This document shows, piece after piece, positions 8,379 to 16,450 of a DNA stretch of 35,691 nt (positions are counted from its first letter, which is position 1; each line of letters opens with the position of its first letter). A program made the translations under genes and the position numbers. Source of the DNA: JASJCP01 sp051155735 (GTDB lineage: Bacteria > Cyanobacteriota > Cyanobacteriia > Cyanobacteriales > Xenococcaceae); contig DAXETX010000238.1 in assembly GCA_051155735.1 (NCBI GenBank), positions 1 to 35,691 on the forward strand. The letters are read 5' to 3'. The notes under the pieces are model-generated. The model did no database searches, was not told the origin of the DNA, and saw only the letters and a list, made by a program, of their open reading frames with translations.

Positions 8379-8826
8379 TAAAATTTCTATTTTTAGTCAA
8401 AAAAAGTGTCTTGAATTTAAATCAAAGTGGCGATCATATTTTCTACTTAGAAGCTTATCGAAGTATTTTGTGTTTTGTAGATACTATGTAGCAAAAAATC
8501 CTGACATTTTTGATTGGCTGTCTAGATAAAAGCTGATTCCTACTAAAGTTTTATCGTAATTTGCGCCATATACTTAAGTGAGATTACTGACAAACTCCTC
8601 TTTGCTACTAGGTTGATATGGGATAAACTAAGTATATTTTCTGAAAATCTATGGTAATCTTACTGTAAAATATTTTTTAATTCAAGCTTGATTTAAGTAA
8701 TAACTTTGATTGTTTGAGTTCATTATCAGAAAACAGTATAATATATAACATTCTTTAAGGAATCTAGCGAGAAAGCATCAGTAATCTTACGGAATTTTGG
8801 GCAGAAATTTAATTTTATTTTTATAT
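8379..8826. other. Divergent intergenic region between galE and the polysaccharide operon
   Basis: About 450 AT-rich bases with no convincing gene. It holds the plus-strand promoter candidate at 8714-8742. No clear galE promoter, riboswitch or tRNA was seen. Confidence 0.6.
8714..8742 (+). promoter_or_regulatory. Sigma70-type promoter candidate of the polysaccharide operon
   Basis: The -35 TTGAGT is at 8714-8719, with a 17-base spacer and a perfect -10 TATAAT at 8737-8742. The expected start near 8749 lies about 78 bases before the first gene. It is the best promoter seen ahead of the 8827-21112 gene run. Confidence 0.55.
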
Positions 8827-10056
8827 ATGCAAAAGCCTGTTTTGACAATTTTTTATCAATTCGATCCTTGGAACAGTAGTATTGGCGGAATTCAGACTGT
8901 GATTCGTTATTTTCTCAAGTATGCACCAGAAGATTTCACAGTGCGGTTAGTTGGGACAGGTCAACCTGGTACTAACATTGGTACTTGGGAGACTCAAGAA
9001 TATGAAGGAAATCGGATCGAATTTTTACCTTTAATTGCTTTAGAAGCAGACAATATCAGACATTTGATTCCGACAACTTTGAGATATACAGCTGCACTAT
9101 TAAGACACAACTTTTCGGCGGATTTTTTACATTTTTATCGCTTGGAATATGCTTTGGCTAGCTTTGGTTGGTCGGGAGAAAAAACCTTTAGCTTACAGAA
9201 CGATATTCGGAAGCAAATGGATGCAGCCAGTTGTAAAAATGCGATTTTGTGGCAAAAATTTCCTCAAGGCTATTTCGCTCTAGAAAGCTTACTAATCAGA
9301 CAGTTTGACAAAATATATTCTTGTCATACAGATTCTGTGGCATTTTATCAGCAACATTATCCCCGACTGCGCGATCGCTTTTCCCATCTCAAAAATACCG
9401 TCGATCTAGAATTATTTTTTCCTCTAACCCCAACCGCCAGAGAAGCAGAACGGCAAAAATTAGCGCAAGAATTAGGATTAGCAGCAGCAACCCGCTTTGT
9501 TTTATTTGTCGGTCGTCTGCATCCGCAAAAAGACCCACTGTTATTGCTGCAAGCTTTTGCTGCGATGAACCAACCAAATATTCACTTATTAATCGCAGGA
9601 GCAGGAGAACTTGAACTAACCATTGAAACAGAAATCGCACGCTCTGGTATTGGCGATCGCGTAACTCGATTAGGGGCAGTCGCTCCCGACCGAGTCGGCG
9701 ATTTATATCGTCTTAGTAGTGTTTTTGTCGTTAGCAGTGCTTATGAAGGTGTCCCCATCGTAGTACTAGAGGCTTTAGCTTGTGGCACTCCCGTTGTCGG
9801 GACAGAATGTGGCGAGATTCCCCGAATTTTAAGCAAAAATAGCGGAATTGTCTGCCAAGATCGCCAGCCAACCACTATGGCTCAGGCTTTAACCAAAATT
9901 CTGACTCAGCCAGAGCAGTATCCCATTTCCGCTTGTGTCCGTGCTGCCCAACCCTATAGCGCCCAAACCGTAGTTACCGAAGTTTATCAAACGATGCGGA
10001 AAACTTGGCAAAGGCGCAATTTTGTCCACGAAACTGCCAAATACATCAAATTATGA
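8827..10056 (+). CDS. Glycosyltransferase family 4
   Basis: A GT-B fold, probably retaining, glycosyltransferase of about 409 residues. A GGIQTVIRYF segment near residue 20 is the acceptor-side start (the usual GG..R/V pattern). FVGRLHPQKDP near residue 220 opens the donor domain, and the EX7E motif appears as EGVPIVVLE, followed by ALACGTPVVG. The frame is open back to a TTG at 8797, but the ATG at 8827 (MQKPVLTIFYQFDPW) is the likely start. It is first in the operon, and its TGA overlaps the ATG of the next glycosyltransferase (ATGA), so the two are translationally coupled. Substrate is unknown. Confidence 0.9.
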   Translation: MQKPVLTIFYQFDPWNSSIGGIQTVIRYFLKYAPEDFTVRLVGTGQPGTNIGTWETQEYEGNRIEFLPLIALEADNIRHLIPTTLRYTAALLRHNFSADFLHFYRLEYALASFGWSGEKTFSLQNDIRKQMDAASCKNAILWQKFPQGYFALESLLIRQFDKIYSCHTDSVAFYQQHYPRLRDRFSHLKNTVDLELFFPLTPTAREAERQKLAQELGLAAATRFVLFVGRLHPQKDPLLLLQAFAAMNQPNIHLLIAGAGELELTIETEIARSGIGDRVTRLGAVAPDRVGDLYRLSSVFVVSSAYEGVPIVVLEALACGTPVVGTECGEIPRILSKNSGIVCQDRQPTTMAQALTKILTQPEQYPISACVRAAQPYSAQTVVTEVYQTMRKTWQRRNFVHETAKYIKL

Positions 10057-11219
10057 AAATTGCCGTTATTGGGGTTAAAGGATTACCCGCCAAGCAAGGT
10101 GGTATTGAGCGTTATTGTGACGAGCTTTATCCGCGCTTGGTCGCCCAAGGTCATGACGTAACTTTATTCGCGCGACCTAGTTATAGTAAAAAGCCCTGGT
10201 TTTATACATACAGATATCGTGGTGTGAGAATTATTTGCCTACCTTCAATTCCTGTCAGGGGTCTTGATGCTTTTTTAGCTTCGGCGATCGCCACTTTTGC
10301 CACAATTTTTGGTAACTACGACATAGTTCATTTTCACGCTTTAGGACCAGCATTATTTTGTTGGCTACCTCGTATTGCTTCCTCTGCCAAAGTAGTAGTT
10401 ACTTGCCAAGGATTAGATTGGCAAAGAGCCAAGTGGGGCAAACTCTCTAGCCAGATTATTTATTGGGGCGAACAAGCAGCAGCCAAATATGTTCACGCCC
10501 TAGTTGTCGTTTCCCAGGATTTAAAAAATTACTTTGCCAAAACTTACGGTTTAGCAGCGATCTATATACCCAATGGACCAGGAGAATTTCCGCCTTCTGA
10601 CCCAGAGTTTGGCTATATAAACTCTTTGGGTATTACTCCCAAACGCTATTTGTTATTTTTAGGCAGACTCGTCCCAGAAAAACGACCCGATCTCTTAATT
10701 CAAGCTTTTCAACAAATCCAACCTGAAGGCTGGCATTTAGTGTTAACAGGAGGAATCAGCGATACAGAACAGTTTGCCAAACATTTGCGAGCTTTGGCTA
10801 ATCATAATCCGCAGATTATCTTTACTGGTGAATTGCAAGGATCGCGTTTAGCAGAAATTGTCAGAGGTGCAGGGCTATTTGTCTTGCCTTCAGATTTAGA
10901 AGGCTTACCTTTAGTGATGCTAGAAGCGATGCAAGAAGGAATCCCCGTCTTAGCTAGCAATATTCCGCCTCATCAACAGTTGATCGAACCAGATAAAGGT
11001 TTTTTGTTTCAAGCAGGAGACTGTGAATCTTGTGTGAATTCTTTGCAACTAGCCCTAGAACAGCCCTCGGTTAGAGCGGAAATGGCTCGAAAAGCGCAAA
11101 AAAATGTTTTAGCTAATTACAACTGGGATAAAATTACTGCCGAAAATCTTACTGTTTATCAAAAACTAATTTTTGGTAAACCCTTGGCAGCAGCCAAATT
11201 CAATTCCCTCAAAAATTAA
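10053..11219 (+). CDS. Glycosyltransferase family 4, DUF1972/rhamnosyltransferase-like N-terminus
   Basis: A GT4 enzyme of 388 residues. Its start, MKIAVIGVKGLPAKQGGIER, is the GxxGlPa..GGiE pattern of DUF1972-type glycosyltransferases found in exopolysaccharide clusters, some of them rhamnosyltransferases. LFLGRLVPEKRPDLL opens the donor domain, and the EX7E motif is EGLPLVMLE. The ATG at 10053 overlaps the preceding stop as ATGA. That fixes the start and argues against an upstream in-frame start at 10005, which would overlap the previous gene by 52 bases. The coupled pair probably adds consecutive sugars. The specific sugar cannot be told. Confidence 0.9.
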   Translation: MKIAVIGVKGLPAKQGGIERYCDELYPRLVAQGHDVTLFARPSYSKKPWFYTYRYRGVRIICLPSIPVRGLDAFLASAIATFATIFGNYDIVHFHALGPALFCWLPRIASSAKVVVTCQGLDWQRAKWGKLSSQIIYWGEQAAAKYVHALVVVSQDLKNYFAKTYGLAAIYIPNGPGEFPPSDPEFGYINSLGITPKRYLLFLGRLVPEKRPDLLIQAFQQIQPEGWHLVLTGGISDTEQFAKHLRALANHNPQIIFTGELQGSRLAEIVRGAGLFVLPSDLEGLPLVMLEAMQEGIPVLASNIPPHQQLIEPDKGFLFQAGDCESCVNSLQLALEQPSVRAEMARKAQKNVLANYNWDKITAENLTVYQKLIFGKPLAAAKFNSLKN

Positions 11220-11250
11220 ACTTTTTGCTTAGGTTCTAATTAAAAGTTCA

Positions 11251-13497
11251 ATGATGCCTGCCGTTAATCAGATAATCAAAGTTTGGTTCTCTTCCCGCTA
11301 CTGGTGGCTAGCGATATTATCTGTACTCTTAGTAATTAGCGGTCAATTCATCTTATCTAATAACAATAATATCGTTAACCAAAATCCCGTTACCCCAGCT
11401 TCTAATCTGCCAGTTACCGCATCTCCTGGGTGGCATCCTGTAACTATTGGTGGCGGAGGTTACATCACAGGAATTTACCCTCATCCTGTAGAAGCTGATT
11501 TAGTTTATCTGAGAACCGATAACGGGGGGTTTTTTCGTTGGCAAGCAGCAGCCCAAAAATGGCTGCCAATTACTAACTCATTACCTTTAACCGCTTGGAA
11601 CTATGACCACTATGCAGGAGGAGAAGCTTTAGCTTTAGACCCTCAAAACCCCGACATTATCTATATTGCTGTCGGCAAATATACCTCTGAACCAGGAACG
11701 ATCTATAAATCTTTAGATCGCGGTACAACTTGGCAAAAATCTGATTTATCTGTACCAATGGGCGGAGATGAAGACAAGCGTTGGGCAGGTAATCGTCTGG
11801 TAGTCAGTCCTTATAATGCTAATTTACTCTTATTTGGCTCGCGTCAAAATGGTTTATGGCGATCGCAGGATGCTGGGGTAACTTGGACACCAGTTCCCAC
11901 CTTACCCTTTAACAGTGAGCATCATCTTGGGGTATTAGCGATCGCTTTTGCCCCGCAAGTCGCGAACCTAGTCTATGCCAGTGTTTATGATGATGGAGTT
12001 TATCAATCCCACGATGGGGGTAACAACTGGAAAAAACTCGCGGACAGTCCAACTCAGGTGATGAAATTAGCAGTAGCTAAAGATGGTGTAGTGTATGCTA
12101 CTAGTGCCAAGCATCCTGGAGTTAGTAAATACACTGAAGGCAAGTGGCAAGATATTACGCCGTTAGGATTATCCACTAAAGTGTTTAATGGTTTGAGTCT
12201 CCATCCCCACCAGCCCCAAACGTTAATTGTCAGCGAGGGAGAACGGGGGCATGGCAAAATTTATTATTCTGGCGATCGCGGAAACAGTTGGACGAGAACC
12301 GAAGTCGCAATTAATAACACTGTACCCTGGTTAGCAGAAGAATTTTTTAGCGATCATACTTCCGCTATTGCCTTCGATCCGCAAAATCCCCGAAGAGTTT
12401 GGCTTACTGACTGGTTTAGCCTCTGGCGGACCGATAACATTCAAGCTAATCCTGTTTTGTGGCAAAACTATGTCGCAGGAATCGAACAAACTGTACCCCT
12501 AACCCTATTAGCACCGCCAGAGGGCGCAGTACTTTTAAGTGGCATTGCGGATCAAGAAGGATTTTATCATCAGGATTTAACGCGCTATCCGCAACAACGT
12601 CTCGGTTATCAACCAGAAACAGGAAGGCTCAATCTGAAATTTCTCGGTCAAGATTATTTAGATCATTATTTTCAAGATACTTATCAGATTACTTACTGCG
12701 TTACCCAACCGCAGCACTTAGTCAGAGTTGGTGGGAAAAGATGGCTGGAGAGTTATCAAGGGGCTACCTCTCAAGATGGCGGTTGGACTTGGCAGTTGTG
12801 GGACAATTTTCCCGCTTCAACTATGCCTTTAAGAGTCGCAATGTCTGCTAAAGATCCTAACCATTTAGTGGTAGTTAACAGCGAGGCTCAACCCCTAGTG
12901 AGCCAGGACGGGGGGATCTCTTGGCAACTCGTATTGGGGTTACCCGATGGCATTAAAGGACCTTGGAATTGGAATCAACCCCTAGCTGCTGATGGAGCTA
13001 AAGGCGATCGCTTTTACTACTACGATCAGGGACAATTTTATCGCAGTGATAATGCGGCTTTATCTTTCGACCCGATTGGGGCAAAATTACCGATAAGTGA
13101 CAAATATATTTTACAAACGATTCCTGAAAAAAGTGGCGAAATTTGGCTGAGTTTAGATCAGCAAGGCTTATATCATTCAACAGATGGAGGTGCATCTTTT
13201 ACCAAAATTGCGACAGTAACCACGGCTCATTTACTCTCAATCGGCAAATCCCTAGAGGGCGATCGCGCTTATAGTCCCTATATCTATGGCACTTTAGCCG
13301 ACGGCACATCAGGACTCTTCACCTTACTCAATGCAGGGCAAACTTGGCAACAAATTAGTCAAGGGGAGAATTCTCCTAGAGCCTTATTAGCAATCGAAGC
13401 TAGTAAACAACAAGCAGGACTGGTGTTTGCTGCTACCGATGGCAGAGGTATTTACTATACTTTGGCACAGTCGCAACCGACAATAGATCGATCTTGA
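11251..13497 (+). CDS. Membrane-anchored GH74-like beta-propeller protein
   Basis: A 748-residue protein with one N-terminal membrane helix (about residues 18-36), then a secreted domain rich in Asp-box repeats of S-x-D-x-G-x-x-W type. At least seven are visible, e.g. SLDRGTTW, SQDAGVTW, SHDGGNNW, SGDRGNSW and SQDGGISW. The order and surroundings resemble GH74 xyloglucanase-type two-propeller enzymes. RTDNGGFFRW (D90) and SGIADQEGFYHQDL (D434) sit where, from memory, GH74 keeps its two catalytic aspartates. The length fits a GH74 catalytic module. In this operon it more likely cleaves or binds the cell's own polysaccharide than plant xyloglucan. A non-catalytic sialidase/sortilin-like propeller is the alternative. 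ATGs at 11251 and 11254 are both possible. Confidence 0.78.
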   Translation: MMPAVNQIIKVWFSSRYWWLAILSVLLVISGQFILSNNNNIVNQNPVTPASNLPVTASPGWHPVTIGGGGYITGIYPHPVEADLVYLRTDNGGFFRWQAAAQKWLPITNSLPLTAWNYDHYAGGEALALDPQNPDIIYIAVGKYTSEPGTIYKSLDRGTTWQKSDLSVPMGGDEDKRWAGNRLVVSPYNANLLLFGSRQNGLWRSQDAGVTWTPVPTLPFNSEHHLGVLAIAFAPQVANLVYASVYDDGVYQSHDGGNNWKKLADSPTQVMKLAVAKDGVVYATSAKHPGVSKYTEGKWQDITPLGLSTKVFNGLSLHPHQPQTLIVSEGERGHGKIYYSGDRGNSWTRTEVAINNTVPWLAEEFFSDHTSAIAFDPQNPRRVWLTDWFSLWRTDNIQANPVLWQNYVAGIEQTVPLTLLAPPEGAVLLSGIADQEGFYHQDLTRYPQQRLGYQPETGRLNLKFLGQDYLDHYFQDTYQITYCVTQPQHLVRVGGKRWLESYQGATSQDGGWTWQLWDNFPASTMPLRVAMSAKDPNHLVVVNSEAQPLVSQDGGISWQLVLGLPDGIKGPWNWNQPLAADGAKGDRFYYYDQGQFYRSDNAALSFDPIGAKLPISDKYILQTIPEKSGEIWLSLDQQGLYHSTDGGASFTKIATVTTAHLLSIGKSLEGDRAYSPYIYGTLADGTSGLFTLLNAGQTWQQISQGENSPRALLAIEASKQQAGLVFAATDGRGIYYTLAQSQPTIDRS

Positions 13498-13514
13498 ATA
13501 TTAAATGAAAAATT

Positions 13515-15455
13515 ATGATTCGCATTTTAATTGTAGATGACCAAAAAAGTATTCGCGAAAGACTGACTATTAGTCTGCAAGTAGAAGCAGATTTAGCAAT
13601 TGTTGGCACAGCGGAAGACGGCTACGATGCCCTAGAGAAAATTAAACAATGGCGACCTGATGTAATATTAGTGGATTTAGAAATGCCCGCTCTCGATGGC
13701 ATCACTCTAACTCGGATGATTCACCAAAATTTTGCCGAGATTAAAGTAATCGTCCTTAGTATGCACGATGAAGAAGCCTATATTAACCAATCATTGCAAG
13801 CAGGAGCGATCGGTTATTTACTCAAAAATACGCCTCCTAGTGAGCTAAAAGAAGCAATTCGGTTTGTTTCTCGTGGTTATACTCAATTTAGTCCTGGAGT
13901 ACTGAATAAAATTGTTCCAGTCATTCCCAATGAGTCAGCAACTACAGCTTCAGTTGCCAACCATAATCAGCAAAACTGGGAAATTGAGCCACTATCTTGG
14001 ACTCAGTTAACCTCATTCTTTACCAGTAAAAACCGACCGATTCGCTCTCGTAAAAACCCGAAAGCCTATTTACCCTATTGGATAGGTAGCAATCTTTTAC
14101 TATGGACGATCGCGATTCTCTATTTAACCTTTAAAACACCAACCTACATCAGCAAATGGGCGATTAGTTTACCTGCTGGGGAAAATTACACCAGTTTGAG
14201 TATTCCTGAGATTGGTTCAGTCACCTCTAATACCGATTCTCCCTATGGCAACAGTTTATTTGACCCTCGCGAAGACTACAAATTTTTGCTCCGTAGCAAA
14301 GAAATAGTGGCAATTGCTGCTACCCAATTAGGAATGAGTCGGAGTGAGTTTGGTAGCCCCGAAATCGAAATTGTCGATAACACCACCATGATCGAGTTAA
14401 GCATAGCAGGAGAAACCGCCGAACAAGCCCAACAAAAAGCGATCGCTCTACAACAGGTTTTAGAAGCCAAACTCATAGAACTCAGACAAAGCCAAATCAG
14501 CCAAACTGATAACAGCTTACAAACTAGTTTGAAAAAGTCTGCCGAAAATCTCAGATTAGCACGAGAAAAATTAGCTGATTATCAAGGGAACTCTCAATTG
14601 GGTTCTAGAGATACATTAGAGAACTTAGCTGCTAATTTAGCAACTCTGCAACGCCAAAAAGCGGAAACTAAAGCCCAATTAGAACAAACTCGTGCCAAAG
14701 TCGCCCAACTTGCCAATAATTTAAACATCTCACCCCAATCCGCAAAAGCGGCTTTTGCCCTTCAGTCTGATACTCTGTTTCAAAGATATTTAGCAGAATA
14801 CACCCGTCTGAGTGCGGAGTTAATTAGTCTCGAATCACGATTTCAGCCTAGCAATCCCGCAATAATTAACCAAAAAGAAGCAACCCAAGCAACACGTTCC
14901 GCTTTAGTTGCTAGAGGCGAAAACTTACTCGGTGAAAGTCTGCCTCCAGAACTATTACAACAACTAAGTCTAGGCACAGAAGGCGAAGATGATTCTTATC
15001 GCGGTAATCTCTTACAAGACATTGTGACGCTTCAGTCAGAAACTAGAGGCTTAGAATCGCAAATTCGGGAGTTAGATAATCAAATCTTCTTGCTCAACAC
15101 TCAAGAAAATACCTTAGTTCAGCAAGAATCAGTACGCAACCGTCTCGAACAAGAATTAAAACTTGCCGAAACCGTTTATTCTTCCAACTTAGCCAAGTCG
15201 CAATTAGCAGAAACTAACTTATATCATGCCTATCCTCAAATCCAAATGGCAATTCAGCCGAATCTTCCCAATAAACCTAGTGAACCGAATCCGAAACTAA
15301 TTATTCTCGGAACGTTTCTCAGTTGCCTATTTTTAAATACAGCGATCGCCTCTATCTGGGCAAATAGTACTGCGAAAAAGCCACCAGCAACAATGAATAA
15401 CCATCATCAAGAGATCGCGCCTGAGACTGCCATTGACCCAATTTTGAAAAAATAA
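13515..15455 (+). CDS. Response-regulator receiver fused to Wzz-type chain-length determinant
   Basis: A 646-residue fusion. Residues 1-125 are a complete CheY/NarL-type receiver: acidic pair D8/D9, phospho-acceptor D54 (VILVDLEMP), S82 and K104. In place of a DNA-binding domain there is a linker (about 130-185) and then a Wzz/polysaccharide co-polymerase. That part has TM1 at about 188-206, a periplasmic region with coiled-coil stretches (about 335-400 and 500-565), a proline-rich run (NLPNKPSEPNPK) before TM2 at about 594-615, and a short cytoplasmic tail. There is no Wzc-like tyrosine kinase domain. The likely role is setting polymer length for the Wzy system, with phosphorylation of the receiver as a possible switch. 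No histidine kinase gene is nearby. The reading frame is continuous. Confidence 0.9.
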   Translation: MIRILIVDDQKSIRERLTISLQVEADLAIVGTAEDGYDALEKIKQWRPDVILVDLEMPALDGITLTRMIHQNFAEIKVIVLSMHDEEAYINQSLQAGAIGYLLKNTPPSELKEAIRFVSRGYTQFSPGVLNKIVPVIPNESATTASVANHNQQNWEIEPLSWTQLTSFFTSKNRPIRSRKNPKAYLPYWIGSNLLLWTIAILYLTFKTPTYISKWAISLPAGENYTSLSIPEIGSVTSNTDSPYGNSLFDPREDYKFLLRSKEIVAIAATQLGMSRSEFGSPEIEIVDNTTMIELSIAGETAEQAQQKAIALQQVLEAKLIELRQSQISQTDNSLQTSLKKSAENLRLAREKLADYQGNSQLGSRDTLENLAANLATLQRQKAETKAQLEQTRAKVAQLANNLNISPQSAKAAFALQSDTLFQRYLAEYTRLSAELISLESRFQPSNPAIINQKEATQATRSALVARGENLLGESLPPELLQQLSLGTEGEDDSYRGNLLQDIVTLQSETRGLESQIRELDNQIFLLNTQENTLVQQESVRNRLEQELKLAETVYSSNLAKSQLAETNLYHAYPQIQMAIQPNLPNKPSEPNPKLIILGTFLSCLFLNTAIASIWANSTAKKPPATMNNHHQEIAPETAIDPILKK

Positions 15456-15462
15456 CTATTTT

Positions 15463-15468
15463 GAGGAG
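15463..15468 (+). promoter_or_regulatory. Ribosome binding site deciding the GT2 start at 15479
   Basis: GAGGAG lies 10 bases before the ATG at 15479. An in-frame TTG at 15461 overlaps this site and is therefore not the start. Confidence 0.7.
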
Positions 15469-15478
15469 TAATTTACTG

Positions 15479-16441
15479 ATGGTACAAGTTTCTGTAGTTA
15501 TCCCTGCTTACAACTCGATGGCGTATTTGCCTGAAACAGTAGCTAACGTTTTAGAGCAAACTTATGGGGATTTTGAATTAATTATCGTCAATGACGGTAG
15601 CACCGACAATACCGAAGCTTGGATAAAACAGCTTACCGACCCGCGAATTAAACTCATATCCCAAGAAAATCGGGGTTTAGCAGGAGCGAGAAATACTGGC
15701 ATTAGCAAGGCTCAAGGCGAATATATTGCTTTTATCGATGCCGACGATCTCTGGCATCCTGACAAACTGACTCAACAAGTCAAGGTCTTAGACGCTCATC
15801 CTGATGTCGGGCTAGTTTATACTTGGGTCACTTACATCAGCGATGATGGGACATCTACGGGACGAACTGTTAAACCGCAAGCTGAAGGAATGATCTGGCA
15901 ACAACTAATTGCCGTAAATCAGATTGAATGCGGTAGTGTAGCAATGATTCGCCGTGCTTGCTTCGAGCGAGTAGGTTTATTTGATCCTCCACTGCGTTCC
16001 TATGGTGAAGACTGGGATATGTGGTTGCGTTTGTCTTTACATTATGCTTTTAAAGTAGTTCGCGAGCCTTTAGTTTTTTATCGGCAAAGAGCCAACAGTG
16101 ATTCTCGTAACTGTAGTGCCATGGAACAAGGTTATCAGAAGGTACTAGCTAAAGTAAAAGCTACTGTACCTGAAGAACTCAAACCCAGTATTAATCAAGG
16201 TTATGGGTTTGCCTATTTTTGTTTGGCGTGGAAAGCTTTACAAAGTCTTAAACCCGATTATCGATTAGCCAAAAACTATCGCCAGAAAGCTCTAAGTTAT
16301 CATCCTCAAAGATTTTTTACCAAAGAAAACCTCAGATTGAGTTTTGCCATTTTTTTAATGCAATGGTTTGGCAAAGACAGCTACAGCAAATTTCTCCAAT
16401 TATTGCATTCTACCCGTCGCCGATTAACCACTAACCACTAA
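15479..16441 (+). CDS. Glycosyltransferase family 2
   Basis: A GT-A fold inverting glycosyltransferase of about 320 residues. The start, VSVVIPAYNS, is the nucleotide-binding strand. NDGSTDNT carries the first conserved aspartate, and FIDADDLW near residue 90 is the metal-binding DXD block. GEDWDMWLRLS near residue 180 holds the ED acceptor-site motif. The C-terminal ~100 residues are helical with no membrane segment. A GAGGAG-like ribosome site before 15479 fixes the start. It begins 23 bases after the receiver-Wzz gene. Its last codons and stop lie inside a perfect three-copy TAACCAC heptamer repeat. It is related to the two GT2 genes at 17761 and 18867. Confidence 0.92.
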   Translation: MVQVSVVIPAYNSMAYLPETVANVLEQTYGDFELIIVNDGSTDNTEAWIKQLTDPRIKLISQENRGLAGARNTGISKAQGEYIAFIDADDLWHPDKLTQQVKVLDAHPDVGLVYTWVTYISDDGTSTGRTVKPQAEGMIWQQLIAVNQIECGSVAMIRRACFERVGLFDPPLRSYGEDWDMWLRLSLHYAFKVVREPLVFYRQRANSDSRNCSAMEQGYQKVLAKVKATVPEELKPSINQGYGFAYFCLAWKALQSLKPDYRLAKNYRQKALSYHPQRFFTKENLRLSFAIFLMQWFGKDSYSKFLQLLHSTRRRLTTNH

Positions 16442-16445
16442 CCAC
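16425..16445. repeat. Heptamer repeat, TAACCAC x3
   Basis: Three perfect tandem copies of TAACCAC span the 3' end of the GT2 gene, including its stop codon, and the gap to the next gene. This is the short tandemly repeated repetitive (STRR) type known from cyanobacteria. Confidence 0.85.
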
Positions 16446-16450
16446 CGCAG

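Noticed and set aside
10005..10052. Upstream start for the second GT4 of the operon
   Set aside because: It would overlap the preceding gene by 52 bases, while the ATG at 10053 gives the conserved N-terminus and an ATGA junction.
12459..12851. 130-codon plus-strand frame within the GH74-like gene
   Set aside because: Out of frame with the Asp-box repeats, with low-complexity Ser/Arg content; a shadow.
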